DNA of 36,225 bases from an uncultured Coriobacteriaceae bacterium (GTDB lineage Bacteria > Actinomycetota > Coriobacteriia > Coriobacteriales > Eggerthellaceae), in NCBI GenBank assembly GCA_902764575.1, contig CACWWI010000023.1, forward strand, positions 1 through 36,225, in the 5' to 3' direction. The notes below the pieces were generated by a model. The model was not told the DNA's origin. It saw only the letters and a program-made list of their open reading frames with translations, and did not search any database. Of this stretch, positions 8,144 through 15,641 are shown piece by piece. Position 1 is the stretch's first letter, and the number at the start of each line of letters is the position of its first letter. Both the position numbers and the translations under genes were made by a program.

Positions 8144-8736
8144 TGGCGTCGCCCACCTACGATTTCCGCAAACCCCAGGCCGAGGACTCGGCGGCAACGA
8201 CAGCCTACGAGCTGGCGCGCCCGGTGTTCCTCGTGGGCTTCATGGGGGCGGGCAAGACTACGGTCGCGCGCAAGCTCGCCCGCTACACGGGCACGGCTTC
8301 CATCGACATGGACCGCTACATCGAGCGCCGCTGCGACAAGAAGGTGAAGGACATCTTCGCCGAGGTGGGCGAGGAAGGGTTCCGCACAATCGAAACCGAC
8401 GTGCTGCGCGAGCTGGCCGCGGGCGAGCCGCGCTTCGTGTCGTGCGGCGGCGGCGTGGTGCTGAAAGAGGAGAACAGAGCCATCCTGAAGGAGGGCGGCT
8501 ACGTCGTGTACCTGAAGGTGACGGCCGAGGAAGCCGCCTCGCGCATCTCCGATTTGTCCACACGCCCCCTGTTCGGCGACCTGGAGCAGGCGCAGCGCGT
8601 CATCGACGGGCGCCTGGCATTCTACGAGGAAGTGGCCGACCTGCAGATCGAGACGGCCGGACGCGGGTCGGGCTCCATCGCGCGCGAAGTGGTAGGGCTG
8701 CTGAAGAGGGAAGGTGTCATATGGCAACCAAGATAA
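8143..8736 (+). CDS. aroK: Shikimate kinase
   Basis: Encodes 197 residues. It phosphorylates shikimate at the 3-OH with ATP. The P-loop GFMGAGKTT is at about residues 32-40, followed by SIDMDRYIE (substrate/Mg site), GEEGFRTIETDVLREL, SCGGGVVL and STRPLF of the LID. The first 26 or so residues form an unusual extension ahead of the kinase core; the gene overlaps aroC by one base (TAATG), so the start seems real. The 3' end overlaps aroB by 16 nt. Confidence 0.94.
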   Translation: MASPTYDFRKPQAEDSAATTAYELARPVFLVGFMGAGKTTVARKLARYTGTASIDMDRYIERRCDKKVKDIFAEVGEEGFRTIETDVLRELAAGEPRFVSCGGGVVLKEENRAILKEGGYVVYLKVTAEEAASRISDLSTRPLFGDLEQAQRVIDGRLAFYEEVADLQIETAGRGSGSIAREVVGLLKREGVIWQPR

Positions 8737-9821
8737 TCGTGGAGCTGCCCGGCGCGCGCGACTACGCGGTGCGCATCGGAGAAGGGGTGATAGACGCCCT
8801 CGGCACCAGCCTCCGCGACGTGCCGAGCTTCGAGCGGGTGCGTGACGTGCTCGTGGTAACCGACTCGAACGTGGGCCCCTTGTACCTGGCGCGCACGAAG
8901 CAGGCGCTCGCACAGGCGGGGTTCAAGCCCGCCGACGTCACGCTGCCCGCCGGCGAGGACGCGAAGACCCTCGCGGTGGCCGGCGAGGTGTGGAGCGCCA
9001 TGGCGCAGCTCGCGCTCGGCCGCGATTGCGCCGTCATCGCGCTCGGCGGCGGCGTAGTGGGCGACCTGGCCGGTTTCGTGGCCGCGTCGTACCTGCGCGG
9101 CGTGCCCGTGGCGCAGGTTCCCACGACCCTGCTCGCCATGGTCGACTCGTCCGTCGGGGGCAAGACGGCCGTCAACCTGCCGGAGGGGAAGAACCTCGTC
9201 GGCGCCTTCCACCAGCCCTCGTTCGTGTGCGCGGACGTTTCCACGCTGGCCACGCTGCCCGACCGCGAGTGGCGCTGCGGGTGCGGCGAGATTGCCAAGT
9301 CGGCCGTCATCGATTCCGACGATTTCTTCTTCTGGATGCTCGACCACGCGCACGACCTGGCAGGGCGCGACACTGCGGTTACCGCCGAAGCCATTCAGCG
9401 CTGCGTGGTGTTCAAGGCGCAGGTGGTCGCGCGCGACGAGCACGAGACCTCCGGGGTGCGCGAGTGCCTCAACTACGGCCACACGCTCGGCCATGCCGTC
9501 GAGACCGCCAGCGGCTTCGGCACGTTCTCGCATGGCGAGGCCGTTGCCGAGGGCATGCGCTTCGCCGTGGAGCTGGCGCAGGCACAGGGGGGCGTGGCGG
9601 AAGGCTTCGCGGAGGCGCAGGCCGAGCTGCTCGACGCGCTTGCGCTGCCGCGCCTGAGTTACGACGCCACGGCGGACGATTTAATGGGTATCATGAAACG
9701 CGACAAGAAGGTCCGCGGCGGGCAGGTGCGCTTCGTGCTCGCCCGCGACGTGGGCCAGTGGGAGGCGACTCCCGTATCCGACGACGTAGTCCGTGCCGGC
9801 CTCGCCAGCTGGCTGGGGTAG
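8721..9821 (+). CDS. aroB: 3-dehydroquinate synthase
   Basis: Encodes 366 residues. It cyclises DAHP to 3-dehydroquinate, needs NAD+ and a divalent metal, and acts in the cytosol. Motifs seen are PAGEDAKTL, ALGGGVVGDLAGFVAA, VPTTLLAMVDSSVGGKTAVN, KNLVGAFHQP, the metal-binding region CLNYGHTLGHAVE and FSHGEAVAEGM, and the C-terminal MKRDKKVRGG. The ATG at 8721 is inside the aroK end, preceded by GAGGGAAGG. Length is standard for the family. Confidence 0.96.
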   Translation: MATKIIVELPGARDYAVRIGEGVIDALGTSLRDVPSFERVRDVLVVTDSNVGPLYLARTKQALAQAGFKPADVTLPAGEDAKTLAVAGEVWSAMAQLALGRDCAVIALGGGVVGDLAGFVAASYLRGVPVAQVPTTLLAMVDSSVGGKTAVNLPEGKNLVGAFHQPSFVCADVSTLATLPDREWRCGCGEIAKSAVIDSDDFFFWMLDHAHDLAGRDTAVTAEAIQRCVVFKAQVVARDEHETSGVRECLNYGHTLGHAVETASGFGTFSHGEAVAEGMRFAVELAQAQGGVAEGFAEAQAELLDALALPRLSYDATADDLMGIMKRDKKVRGGQVRFVLARDVGQWEATPVSDDVVRAGLASWLG

Positions 9822-9834
9822 AAGGGAAACTGCC

Positions 9835-11547
9835 ATGACAATGCGACGTGTGCTTCTCCTGAACGGCCCGAACCTCGATATGCTGGGCATCCGCGAGCCC
9901 AACGTCTACGGCAGCGACACGCTGGTGGCCCTCGAGGAGATGGTCATGCAGTACGCCGCCCAGCGCGGCATCTCGGTGGACGCGTTCCAGTCGAACAGCG
10001 AGTCCAAGCTCATCAGCCGCATCCACGAGGCGCGCGACGTCTACGACGGCATCGTGTACAACCCGGGCGCTCACACGCACTATTCCTACGCGCTCCGCGA
10101 CGCGGTGGCCTCGATCGACGTGCCCGTCGTGGAGGTGCACATCTCCGATATCGATGCGCGCGAGCCGTTCCGCAGCGTGTCCGTCATAGCGCCCGTGTGC
10201 GTCGCGCAGGTGAAGGGGCTCGGCTTCGGCGGGTACTGCCGGGCCATCGACATCTTGCTCGAGAACCCCGTGCTCTCGCGCTTGGGCGAGGGCTACGAGA
10301 ACCGCTTCCCGATGGAGGAGCGCATCGTCGTGTCCACCGAGCCCGCAGCCGACGCCGGGGAAGACGAGCAGGAAGCCTTCGTGCCCCTTGACGACTATAC
10401 GGAGGCCTTCAAGGCGGCGGCGTTCGACAAGGACGCGGGGCACGTGTCGTTCGAGCGCCAGGAAGCCGCGCGTGCGGCGTGCGCCCGCCTGGGGCTTGAC
10501 GCCCTCCTCGTGCGCGACACGGCCAACATCGCCTGGCTCACCATGTTCGACGGCGTGTTCGACGAAGAGCGCGCGCATGCGCTGCTCGTCACGCCCGAGC
10601 GCACGCTGCTGCATTCCGATTCGCGCTACTCGAACGCGTTGCGCACGGTGGCGTCGTCTATGGGAAGCGGCGTGGGCATCAGCGACGAGCGGAAGTCGCA
10701 CGCGAAGTTCGCGCGCGACCGCCTGTCGACCGGCGACGAGGTGCTCGTCGACCGCCTGGGCATCGAGGACAGCGTGACGTACGCCGAGTTCGTGCAGATG
10801 ACGCAGGAGTTCGGCGCCCAGCGGCTGGCCGCTACGACCGACCTGGTGCTCGGGCTGCGCGCCGTGAAGACGCCGCTCGAGATCGCCCGCATGAAGGCGG
10901 CCCAAGCGGTGACCGACGCCGCGTTCGAGTACATCCTGCACTTCATGAAGCCCGGCATGACCGAGCGCGAGGTGCAGCTCGAGCTCGAGGACTTCATGCT
11001 GCGCCATGGGGGCGAGGGGCTCGCCTTCCGCTCGATCGTCGCTTCGGGCGCGAACGGCGCCGACCCGCACGCCACGCCGGGCAACAAGCGGCTCGAGGCG
11101 GGCCAGTGCGTCGTGATGGACTTCGGGGCCAAGGCGTTCGGCTACTGCGCCGACATGACGCGCACGGTGTTCCTCGGGAAGCCCGAGGGCCTCATGGCCG
11201 ATGCGTGGGCCGTGCTCCGTCAGGCCAACGAGGCGGTGGCGGCCCTGCTGCATCCCGGCGTTACGGGCAAGGAAGCCCATGAGCTGGCCGAGCGCGTGCT
11301 CGCCGAAGGCGGTTTCGAGGGGAAGATGGGCCACGGCCTGGGCCATGGCGTGGGCCTGGAGGTCCACGAGCTTCCCGCGCTCAACCCGCGCAACGACAAG
11401 CCGCTCGTGGCCGGCAACGTGGTGACGGTTGAGCCGGGCATCTACCTGCCCGGGCAGTTCGGCATGCGCTTGGAGGACTGCGGCGTGATCACCGAAAGCG
11501 GCTACGAGGTGTTCTCGCAGCTCGGCCACGAGATGGTTGTGCTTTAG
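9835..11547 (+). CDS. aroQ: Fusion: type II 3-dehydroquinate dehydratase + M24 Xaa-Pro peptidase
   Basis: One continuous 570-residue frame carries two enzymes. Residues 1-150 are a type II dehydroquinase: LNGPNLDMLGIREPNVYG (Arg20, Tyr25), QSNSES, YNPGAHTHYSYALRD (His82) and VEVHISDIDAREPFR (His102). Residues of about 150-205 form an acidic linker. Residues 205-335 look like a creatinase N-domain and 340-570 an M24 metallopeptidase with metal ligands Asp429, Asp440, His504, Glu533 and Glu547 all present (MDFGAKAFGYCADMTRT, GHGLGHGVGLE, VEPGIYLPG, RLEDCG). In Bacillus the equivalents yqhS and yqhT are separate adjacent genes before efp, so this is a fusion of neighbours. SD AAGGG lies 8 nt upstream of the ATG at 9835. 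Both active sites look functional. Confidence 0.92.
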   Translation: MTMRRVLLLNGPNLDMLGIREPNVYGSDTLVALEEMVMQYAAQRGISVDAFQSNSESKLISRIHEARDVYDGIVYNPGAHTHYSYALRDAVASIDVPVVEVHISDIDAREPFRSVSVIAPVCVAQVKGLGFGGYCRAIDILLENPVLSRLGEGYENRFPMEERIVVSTEPAADAGEDEQEAFVPLDDYTEAFKAAAFDKDAGHVSFERQEAARAACARLGLDALLVRDTANIAWLTMFDGVFDEERAHALLVTPERTLLHSDSRYSNALRTVASSMGSGVGISDERKSHAKFARDRLSTGDEVLVDRLGIEDSVTYAEFVQMTQEFGAQRLAATTDLVLGLRAVKTPLEIARMKAAQAVTDAAFEYILHFMKPGMTEREVQLELEDFMLRHGGEGLAFRSIVASGANGADPHATPGNKRLEAGQCVVMDFGAKAFGYCADMTRTVFLGKPEGLMADAWAVLRQANEAVAALLHPGVTGKEAHELAERVLAEGGFEGKMGHGLGHGVGLEVHELPALNPRNDKPLVAGNVVTVEPGIYLPGQFGMRLEDCGVITESGYEVFSQLGHEMVVL

Positions 11548-11593
11548 GCTGTGGTGTTCCTTTTGACATTGGGTTCGGCGTTCTTGATTCTTG

Positions 11594-11599
11594 TATAAT
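11594..11599 (+). promoter_or_regulatory. -10 box of efp
   Basis: A consensus TATAAT, 40 nt upstream of the efp start. A TTGACA at 11563-11568 is 25 nt further upstream, which is too far for a normal -35. Confidence 0.55.
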
Positions 11600-11639
11600 C
11601 GTGCAGGTTTTTGTACGCGAGGGATAAGGAATCGGACCA

Positions 11640-12200
11640 ATGGCTATTTCAACTGCAGATTTCAAGAACGGCATGTGCATCGAGTACAACGGCAAGCTGT
11701 GGACCATCGTTGAGTTCCAGCATGTGAAGCCGGGCAAGGGTGGCGCGTTCGTGCGCACCAAGATGCGCGATGTGCGCACCGGCCGCATCGTCGACAACAC
11801 GTTCAACTCGGGCACGAAGTTCGATTCCGTGCGCATGGAAACGCGCAAGATGCAGTACCTCTACAACGACGGCAGCGACTTCAACTTCATGGACAACAAC
11901 ACCTACGAGCAGGAGGCCATCTCCGCCGACATCGTGGGCGACGTGGCCAAGTGGCTCAAGGAGAACGACGAGGTTTCGCTGCAGTACGCAGGCGACGAGC
12001 TGATCGGCATCGAGCCCATGATGTTCGTCGAGCTCGAGGTTGCCGAGACCGAGCCCGGCTTCAAGGGCGACACCGTTCAGGGTTCCACCAAGCCGGCAAC
12101 GCTGGAGACCGGCGCCGTGGTGCAGGTTCCCATGTACGTCGAGATCGGCGACGTGCTGCAGATCGACACCCGCGACGGTCGTTTCGTGAAGCGTGTCTAG
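11640..12200 (+). CDS. efp: Translation elongation factor P
   Basis: Encodes 186 residues, the usual length. EF-P enters the ribosomal E site region to relieve stalling at polyproline stretches. It shows the N-terminal KOW-like domain with loop HVKPGKGGAFVR (tip Lys33, the position that is modified in many bacteria), followed by the two OB domains (NTFNSGTKFD, TYEQEAISADIVGD, the C-terminal GDTVQGSTKPATLETGAVVQVP and the final IDTRDGRFVKRV). The SD is GAGGGATAAGGA. Placement after pepQ-type and before nusB-type genes follows a widespread gene order. Confidence 0.97.
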   Translation: MAISTADFKNGMCIEYNGKLWTIVEFQHVKPGKGGAFVRTKMRDVRTGRIVDNTFNSGTKFDSVRMETRKMQYLYNDGSDFNFMDNNTYEQEAISADIVGDVAKWLKENDEVSLQYAGDELIGIEPMMFVELEVAETEPGFKGDTVQGSTKPATLETGAVVQVPMYVEIGDVLQIDTRDGRFVKRV

Positions 12201-12216
12201 GCTCTAGCCTTTACCC

Positions 12217-13134
12217 ATGTCCAATAACGCCAAGAACTCGGACGCACGACGCTCCCACGCCGGCGCTTGGGTTGCCGTGCTCGTGATCTTGGTGATCGTT
12301 TGCGCCTGCGCGGCCATCGTCATCATACGCCCCCCGTTCGCCGAAGGCGCCCTGAGCGCGCTCGGCATCCCTCGCATCGGGGGCACGCCTGAGCAGGCGT
12401 CGTCTTCGTCGGCCGCCGCGCAGACGTTCTCCGATGTGAACGACGTGACGCCCACTCAGTCGCAGGCAACGGAGCTGCTCGAGCAGGAGAAGCTGACGAA
12501 GCGCACGCCGCTGCTGGCGCGCTGTTCGGGCGTCGACATCCGTAGCAGCATCCGGCCGGCCGACATCACCGGCATCCTCTTCCACCAGGCCTCGCTCGAG
12601 TACGGCCTCGTCGTGGAAACCGAGCTTCCCGAGGCCGACTCCGAGGAGGCGGCCGACAAGCGCACGCTGCGCGTGAACCACGAGCAGAAGGACGGGGAGT
12701 GGCTCGACGCCGAGGTGCTCCACCTGTGGCGGACGGCCGACGACACCGAGATGGACACGTCGATCGACCTGGGCGCCATGGCGGGAACGACCGTGCTGGC
12801 GCCCGTAGACGGCACGGTGGTGCTCGTGCGCGATTACATGCTCTACGACGAGGTGCCCGACGTTGAGATACACATCCAGCCCGACGGGCGCCCCGACCTC
12901 GACTGCGTGCTCATCCACACGACCGACCCCGTCGTGAAGGCGGGCGACCGGGTGGAAGCGGGCATCACGCCGCTGTCGAAGGTGCGCGACATCGAGGAAT
13001 CGCTCACCGACGTGCAGCTCGCCTTCTTCCTCCCCGAAGACGTTGGCGGCAACCACGTCCACATCCAGATGAACGACGCCAACTACCCCGACTACCGCAA
13101 GAAGAAGCTCGAAGGCGCCATAACCGTGAAGTAA
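12217..13134 (+). CDS. Membrane-anchored degenerate M23 (LytM-like) domain protein
   Basis: Encodes 305 residues. An N-terminal cytosolic stretch of about 18 residues is followed by one TM helix (WVAVLVILVIVCACAAIVII), then a Ser/Ala-rich linker and a C-terminal domain of about 180 residues. This domain resembles M23 peptidases: TSIDLGAMAGTTVLAPVDGTVV corresponds to HxGxDxxAPxGTPVxAxxDGxV, KAGDRVEAGI to the GdxVxxGq turn, and GGNHVHIQMND to the HxH motif. The first metal His of HxGxD is replaced by Asp, so catalysis is doubtful and it may be a non-enzymatic cell-envelope protein. The ATG at 12217 has no strong SD; it is 16 nt after the efp stop, so coupling is likely. Confidence 0.65.
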   Translation: MSNNAKNSDARRSHAGAWVAVLVILVIVCACAAIVIIRPPFAEGALSALGIPRIGGTPEQASSSSAAAQTFSDVNDVTPTQSQATELLEQEKLTKRTPLLARCSGVDIRSSIRPADITGILFHQASLEYGLVVETELPEADSEEAADKRTLRVNHEQKDGEWLDAEVLHLWRTADDTEMDTSIDLGAMAGTTVLAPVDGTVVLVRDYMLYDEVPDVEIHIQPDGRPDLDCVLIHTTDPVVKAGDRVEAGITPLSKVRDIEESLTDVQLAFFLPEDVGGNHVHIQMNDANYPDYRKKKLEGAITVK

Positions 13135-13164
13135 TCCCTGCGCGGGGCGTTGCCAGACAGGCAG

Positions 13165-13185
13165 CGTGATTTCGGTCATATCACG
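13165..13185. promoter_or_regulatory. Inverted repeat CGTGAT-N9-ATCACG, possible operator
   Basis: A perfect 6-bp inverted repeat with a 9-nt spacer. It lies directly upstream of a -10-like TATGCT (13187-13192), about 60 nt before the zinc-ribbon membrane protein start. The size and symmetry suit a dimeric regulator; the role is inferred. Confidence 0.35.
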
Positions 13186-13245
13186 GTATGCTGTTGTATG
13201 CGGAGGATCAGCGTGTGACGGGCTCCCGAGGGGGAAGGGGTCGCT

Positions 13246-14325
13246 ATGATTTGTCCGAACTGCGGGTTCAACCAAGCCGACGGCAAGAAGTTCTGCGAGA
13301 ACTGCGGGTCGAGCCTGGGCGTTCAGGCGGCTCAGGGCATGCAGCCGCCGATGGCGCAGCAGCCGATGCCGGCCCAGCAACCACAGCAGCCACAGCCCGC
13401 TCCTGGGGCGCCGGCCCCGGTGGCAGCAGGCCGGCGCAGGAGCGTGGCCGTTCCCTTGGCCATCGCGGGCGGCGCTGCGCTCCTCGTGGTGGTCGCCGTG
13501 GTCGCGGTCGGCTTGCTCACCAACTGGTTCGGCCTTGCCAACGGCGAGTACTACGCGGTGTCGAAGCTCACCACGTTCGACGAGAACGGCAACAAAGTGG
13601 CGGTCACCGAATACGACCGCGACGAGAACGGCCTGGCGAAAAACTACAAGTCCACGAACTACACCAGCAACGGCGAGGTCCAGTTCACCACCTTGTACAC
13701 GGTCAAGTACGACGAGGACGGCTACGTGAAGAAGTCGTTCTACACCTCGACGGCGAAGAACGGCGACAAGCTGTCGGAGTACTCGGCCAAGCAGGACTTC
13801 GAAAAGGGCCGCGATGGCAAGCCGGTGAAGACCGAATACGAGAACGAGCGCAAGGCCTCGTCGGGTGCCGACATCACCAAGAACAAGGGAACCACGACGA
13901 TGGAATATCATCCGAACGGGCATTTGAAGTCGTCGTTGTCCGAATCGACCAACACGGGGTCGTACGGCTCGGGCTCCACGGAATACACCAGCGAGAACAC
14001 GTCGCTGTCGGAATACGATGACCGCGGCTACGTCCTGCATACGGAATGGACCGACTCGAACTACCAGGGCAAGGGCAGCAAGGCGAACGGCTCGACCGAA
14101 TACGCGTGGGAGTTCGACAGCGCCGGCAAACCCACGTCGATGAAGGAGACGGGCACCGCAACGGTGGGTGAAGACTACGAAAAGTCGTACACGTTCGACA
14201 CCGATGAGGCGGGCAATATCACCGCGGTGTACGACGAGAAGGGCAACAAGGTGAAGGAATACGAGTACGTGCGCGTGGAGCGCCCGCTCGCGAACATCAA
14301 ATTCAGCCAGACGCGTACGTACTAG
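13246..14325 (+). CDS. Zinc-ribbon, single-TM protein with YD-repeat-like outer domain
   Basis: Encodes 359 residues. Residues 1-25 form a zinc ribbon with two CxxC pairs (MICPNCGFNQ and FCENCGSSLG). A Gln/Pro/Ala-rich linker, a basic RRRS stop and a TM helix (about 65-90) follow. The remaining 270 residues, predicted outside, are Tyr/Asp/Gly-rich and made of repeating beta-hairpin units such as TTFDENGNKV, EYDRDENGLA, VKYDEDGYVK, MEYHPNGHL, SEYDDRGYV, FDTDEAGNI and VYDEKGNKV, similar to YD or MORN-variant repeats. The function is unknown; many gut Actinomycetota carry zinc-ribbon/TM envelope proteins. The start at 13246 follows GAGGGGGAAGGGG. A strong terminator lies 20 nt after the stop. 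Confidence 0.75.
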   Translation: MICPNCGFNQADGKKFCENCGSSLGVQAAQGMQPPMAQQPMPAQQPQQPQPAPGAPAPVAAGRRRSVAVPLAIAGGAALLVVVAVVAVGLLTNWFGLANGEYYAVSKLTTFDENGNKVAVTEYDRDENGLAKNYKSTNYTSNGEVQFTTLYTVKYDEDGYVKKSFYTSTAKNGDKLSEYSAKQDFEKGRDGKPVKTEYENERKASSGADITKNKGTTTMEYHPNGHLKSSLSESTNTGSYGSGSTEYTSENTSLSEYDDRGYVLHTEWTDSNYQGKGSKANGSTEYAWEFDSAGKPTSMKETGTATVGEDYEKSYTFDTDEAGNITAVYDEKGNKVKEYEYVRVERPLANIKFSQTRTY

Positions 14326-14344
14326 CGGCGCCGGCCCCTTCCCG

Positions 14345-14373
14345 CGGCCCCTCGGTTTCGAGGGGCCGTTTTC
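14345..14373 (+). terminator. Rho-independent terminator
   Basis: A 10-bp perfect stem CGGCCCCTCG / CGAGGGGCCG with loop GTTT, followed by TTTTC. It closes the zinc-ribbon membrane protein gene. Confidence 0.88.
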
Positions 14374-14416
14374 ATGTTGTTTATCGTGTTCCAGCTCTTC
14401 GCCGTGCACCCGCTTC

Positions 14417-14422
14417 TATAAT
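14417..14422 (+). promoter_or_regulatory. -10 box of the asp23-nusB-xseB-dxs unit
   Basis: A consensus TATAAT, 37 nt before the ATG at 14460. No clear -35 box. Confidence 0.55.
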
Positions 14423-14459
14423 ATGCATTTCGAGCAGTAACCGAGATAGGAGCATTTCT

Positions 14460-14807
14460 ATGGCGGATTTGAATATCGACGGCATGGCCATCGCGCCCGG
14501 CGTGGTTGAGACCATCGTTTCGCTGGCGGCGCGCGACGTCAACGGCGTCGTGAGCGTGGGCGACCCCACGACGAGCGGCTTGCTCACGTTCATTGCCGGC
14601 AAGCCCTCCACCGACGGCGTCGAGATCACGCTCGGCGAGAACGACGAGCTGAACGTTGCGATCAGCATTCACGTCGAGAGTGGCAACGTGCTGCCCGACC
14701 TCGCGGCGAACGTGCGCCAGGCCATCGCCGACGCGGTGAACACCCAGGTGGGCGCCAAGGTCGGATCGGTCGATGTGTACATCGACGGCATCCAGTTCAA
14801 CAACTAG
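14460..14807 (+). CDS. Asp23/Gls24 family envelope stress response protein
   Basis: Encodes 115 residues. It has the Asp23/Gls24 pattern: IAPGVVETIVSLAARDVNGVVSV at the start, then an alternating segment NVAISIHVESGNVLPDLAANVRQAIADAVN and a closing VGSVDVYIDGIQF. Family members (for example Bacillus YqhY) sit before nusB and have been linked to envelope or fatty-acid homeostasis. Here the gene directly precedes nusB by 25 nt. No TM or signal peptide is present. GATAGGAG serves as SD. Confidence 0.88.
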   Translation: MADLNIDGMAIAPGVVETIVSLAARDVNGVVSVGDPTTSGLLTFIAGKPSTDGVEITLGENDELNVAISIHVESGNVLPDLAANVRQAIADAVNTQVGAKVGSVDVYIDGIQFNN

Positions 14808-14832
14808 CGCGACGATCGCAGGAAGCGGCATT

Positions 14833-15315
14833 ATGGCATCCAAGAAGCACGAGCGCAGAAAGGCGCGCGAGGGCGCGCTGTCCGTCCTGTATTCCGGCGA
14901 CATCACCGAGAAGGATGCGCTGGGCATCGTCGAGGACGGCTCGTACCCGGCCGAGGAGATTACGCTCTCGGATTACGCCGAGCGGCTCGTGAGCGGCGTG
15001 ACCAGCAACGTCGAGGAGATCGACGCGCGGCTGGCCGCCACCTCGGAGAACTGGTCGGTCGACCGCATGCCGGTCGTCGACCGCGTGATCCTGCGCATGG
15101 CCGTGTACGAGATGCTCTACGTGGACGAGGTTCCCGTTTCGGTGGCCATCAACGAGGCCGTCGAGCTGGCGAAGGTGTACGGCGGCGAGGACGATTCCTC
15201 GCGGTTCGTCAACGGCGTGCTCGGCCGCATTGCCCGTGCCGAGGAAGCTGGCGAAGGGGAAGCTGGCGAAGGGGAGGCTCCCGAAGAGAAAGCTCCCGAA
15301 GAGGAGGCGGAATAG
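14833..15315 (+). CDS. nusB: Transcription antitermination factor NusB
   Basis: Encodes 160 residues. The all-helical NusB fold shows RRKAREGALSVLYSGDI at the N-terminus, then VDRMPVVDRVILRMAVYEMLY, VPVSVAINEAVELAKVYGGEDDSSRFVNGVLGRIAR. NusB binds boxA RNA together with S10 during rRNA transcription. The last 25 or so residues are an acidic Glu/Gly/Ala/Pro tail encoded by short tandem nucleotide repeats (15 nt, GAAGCTGGCGAAGGG twice, followed by a diverged pair). Such a tail is not part of the usual domain. AGGAAG serves as SD. The gap to xseB is one base. Confidence 0.93.
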   Translation: MASKKHERRKAREGALSVLYSGDITEKDALGIVEDGSYPAEEITLSDYAERLVSGVTSNVEEIDARLAATSENWSVDRMPVVDRVILRMAVYEMLYVDEVPVSVAINEAVELAKVYGGEDDSSRFVNGVLGRIARAEEAGEGEAGEGEAPEEKAPEEEAE

Positions 15316-15316
15316 C

Positions 15317-15625
15317 ATGGAACCCGCCCGCCAGGAGCAAGATTTCGAAAGCGTGAAGGCACGGCTCGACGAGATCGTGCAGGCCGTGAGCGACGACAAC
15401 CTGCCGCTCGACGATGCGCTCGCGCTGTACGAGGAGGCCGTGACGCTCGGCCTGCGCGTGAGCGATTTGCTCGAAGAGGGGATTAGCCCCTTTGCCCCGG
15501 AGGATGCGGAGGCCGAAGGACAGCCCGAGGACGCGGCTGCCGCCCCCGCGACGGACGGCCACGAGGGCGAACAGCAGCCCGCCGAAGCCCCGGCCGACGC
15601 CGTTACTCCCGTTTCCGCTGAATAA
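15317..15625 (+). CDS. xseB: Exodeoxyribonuclease VII small subunit
   Basis: Encodes 102 residues. The N-terminal 60 residues match XseB: DFESVKARLDEIVQAVSDDNLPLDDALALYEEAVTLG, two helices that bind the large subunit. The following 40 residues are an acidic Ala/Glu/Pro-rich tail without family similarity. It lies one base after nusB, and GGAGG-like sequence at the nusB end serves as SD. The large-subunit gene xseA, frequently adjacent, is absent from this window. Confidence 0.85.
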   Translation: MEPARQEQDFESVKARLDEIVQAVSDDNLPLDDALALYEEAVTLGLRVSDLLEEGISPFAPEDAEAEGQPEDAAAAPATDGHEGEQQPAEAPADAVTPVSAE

Positions 15626-15641
15626 GGTTTTAGGATTTCCC

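Noticed and set aside
11563-11568. TTGACA upstream of efp as -35
   Set aside because: It is 25 nt from the TATAAT, too far for a normal sigma-70 promoter.
15240-15310. Short tandem repeats at the nusB end as a CRISPR-like array
   Set aside because: Units are contiguous, 15 nt, in frame and coding for an acidic tail; there are no spacers.
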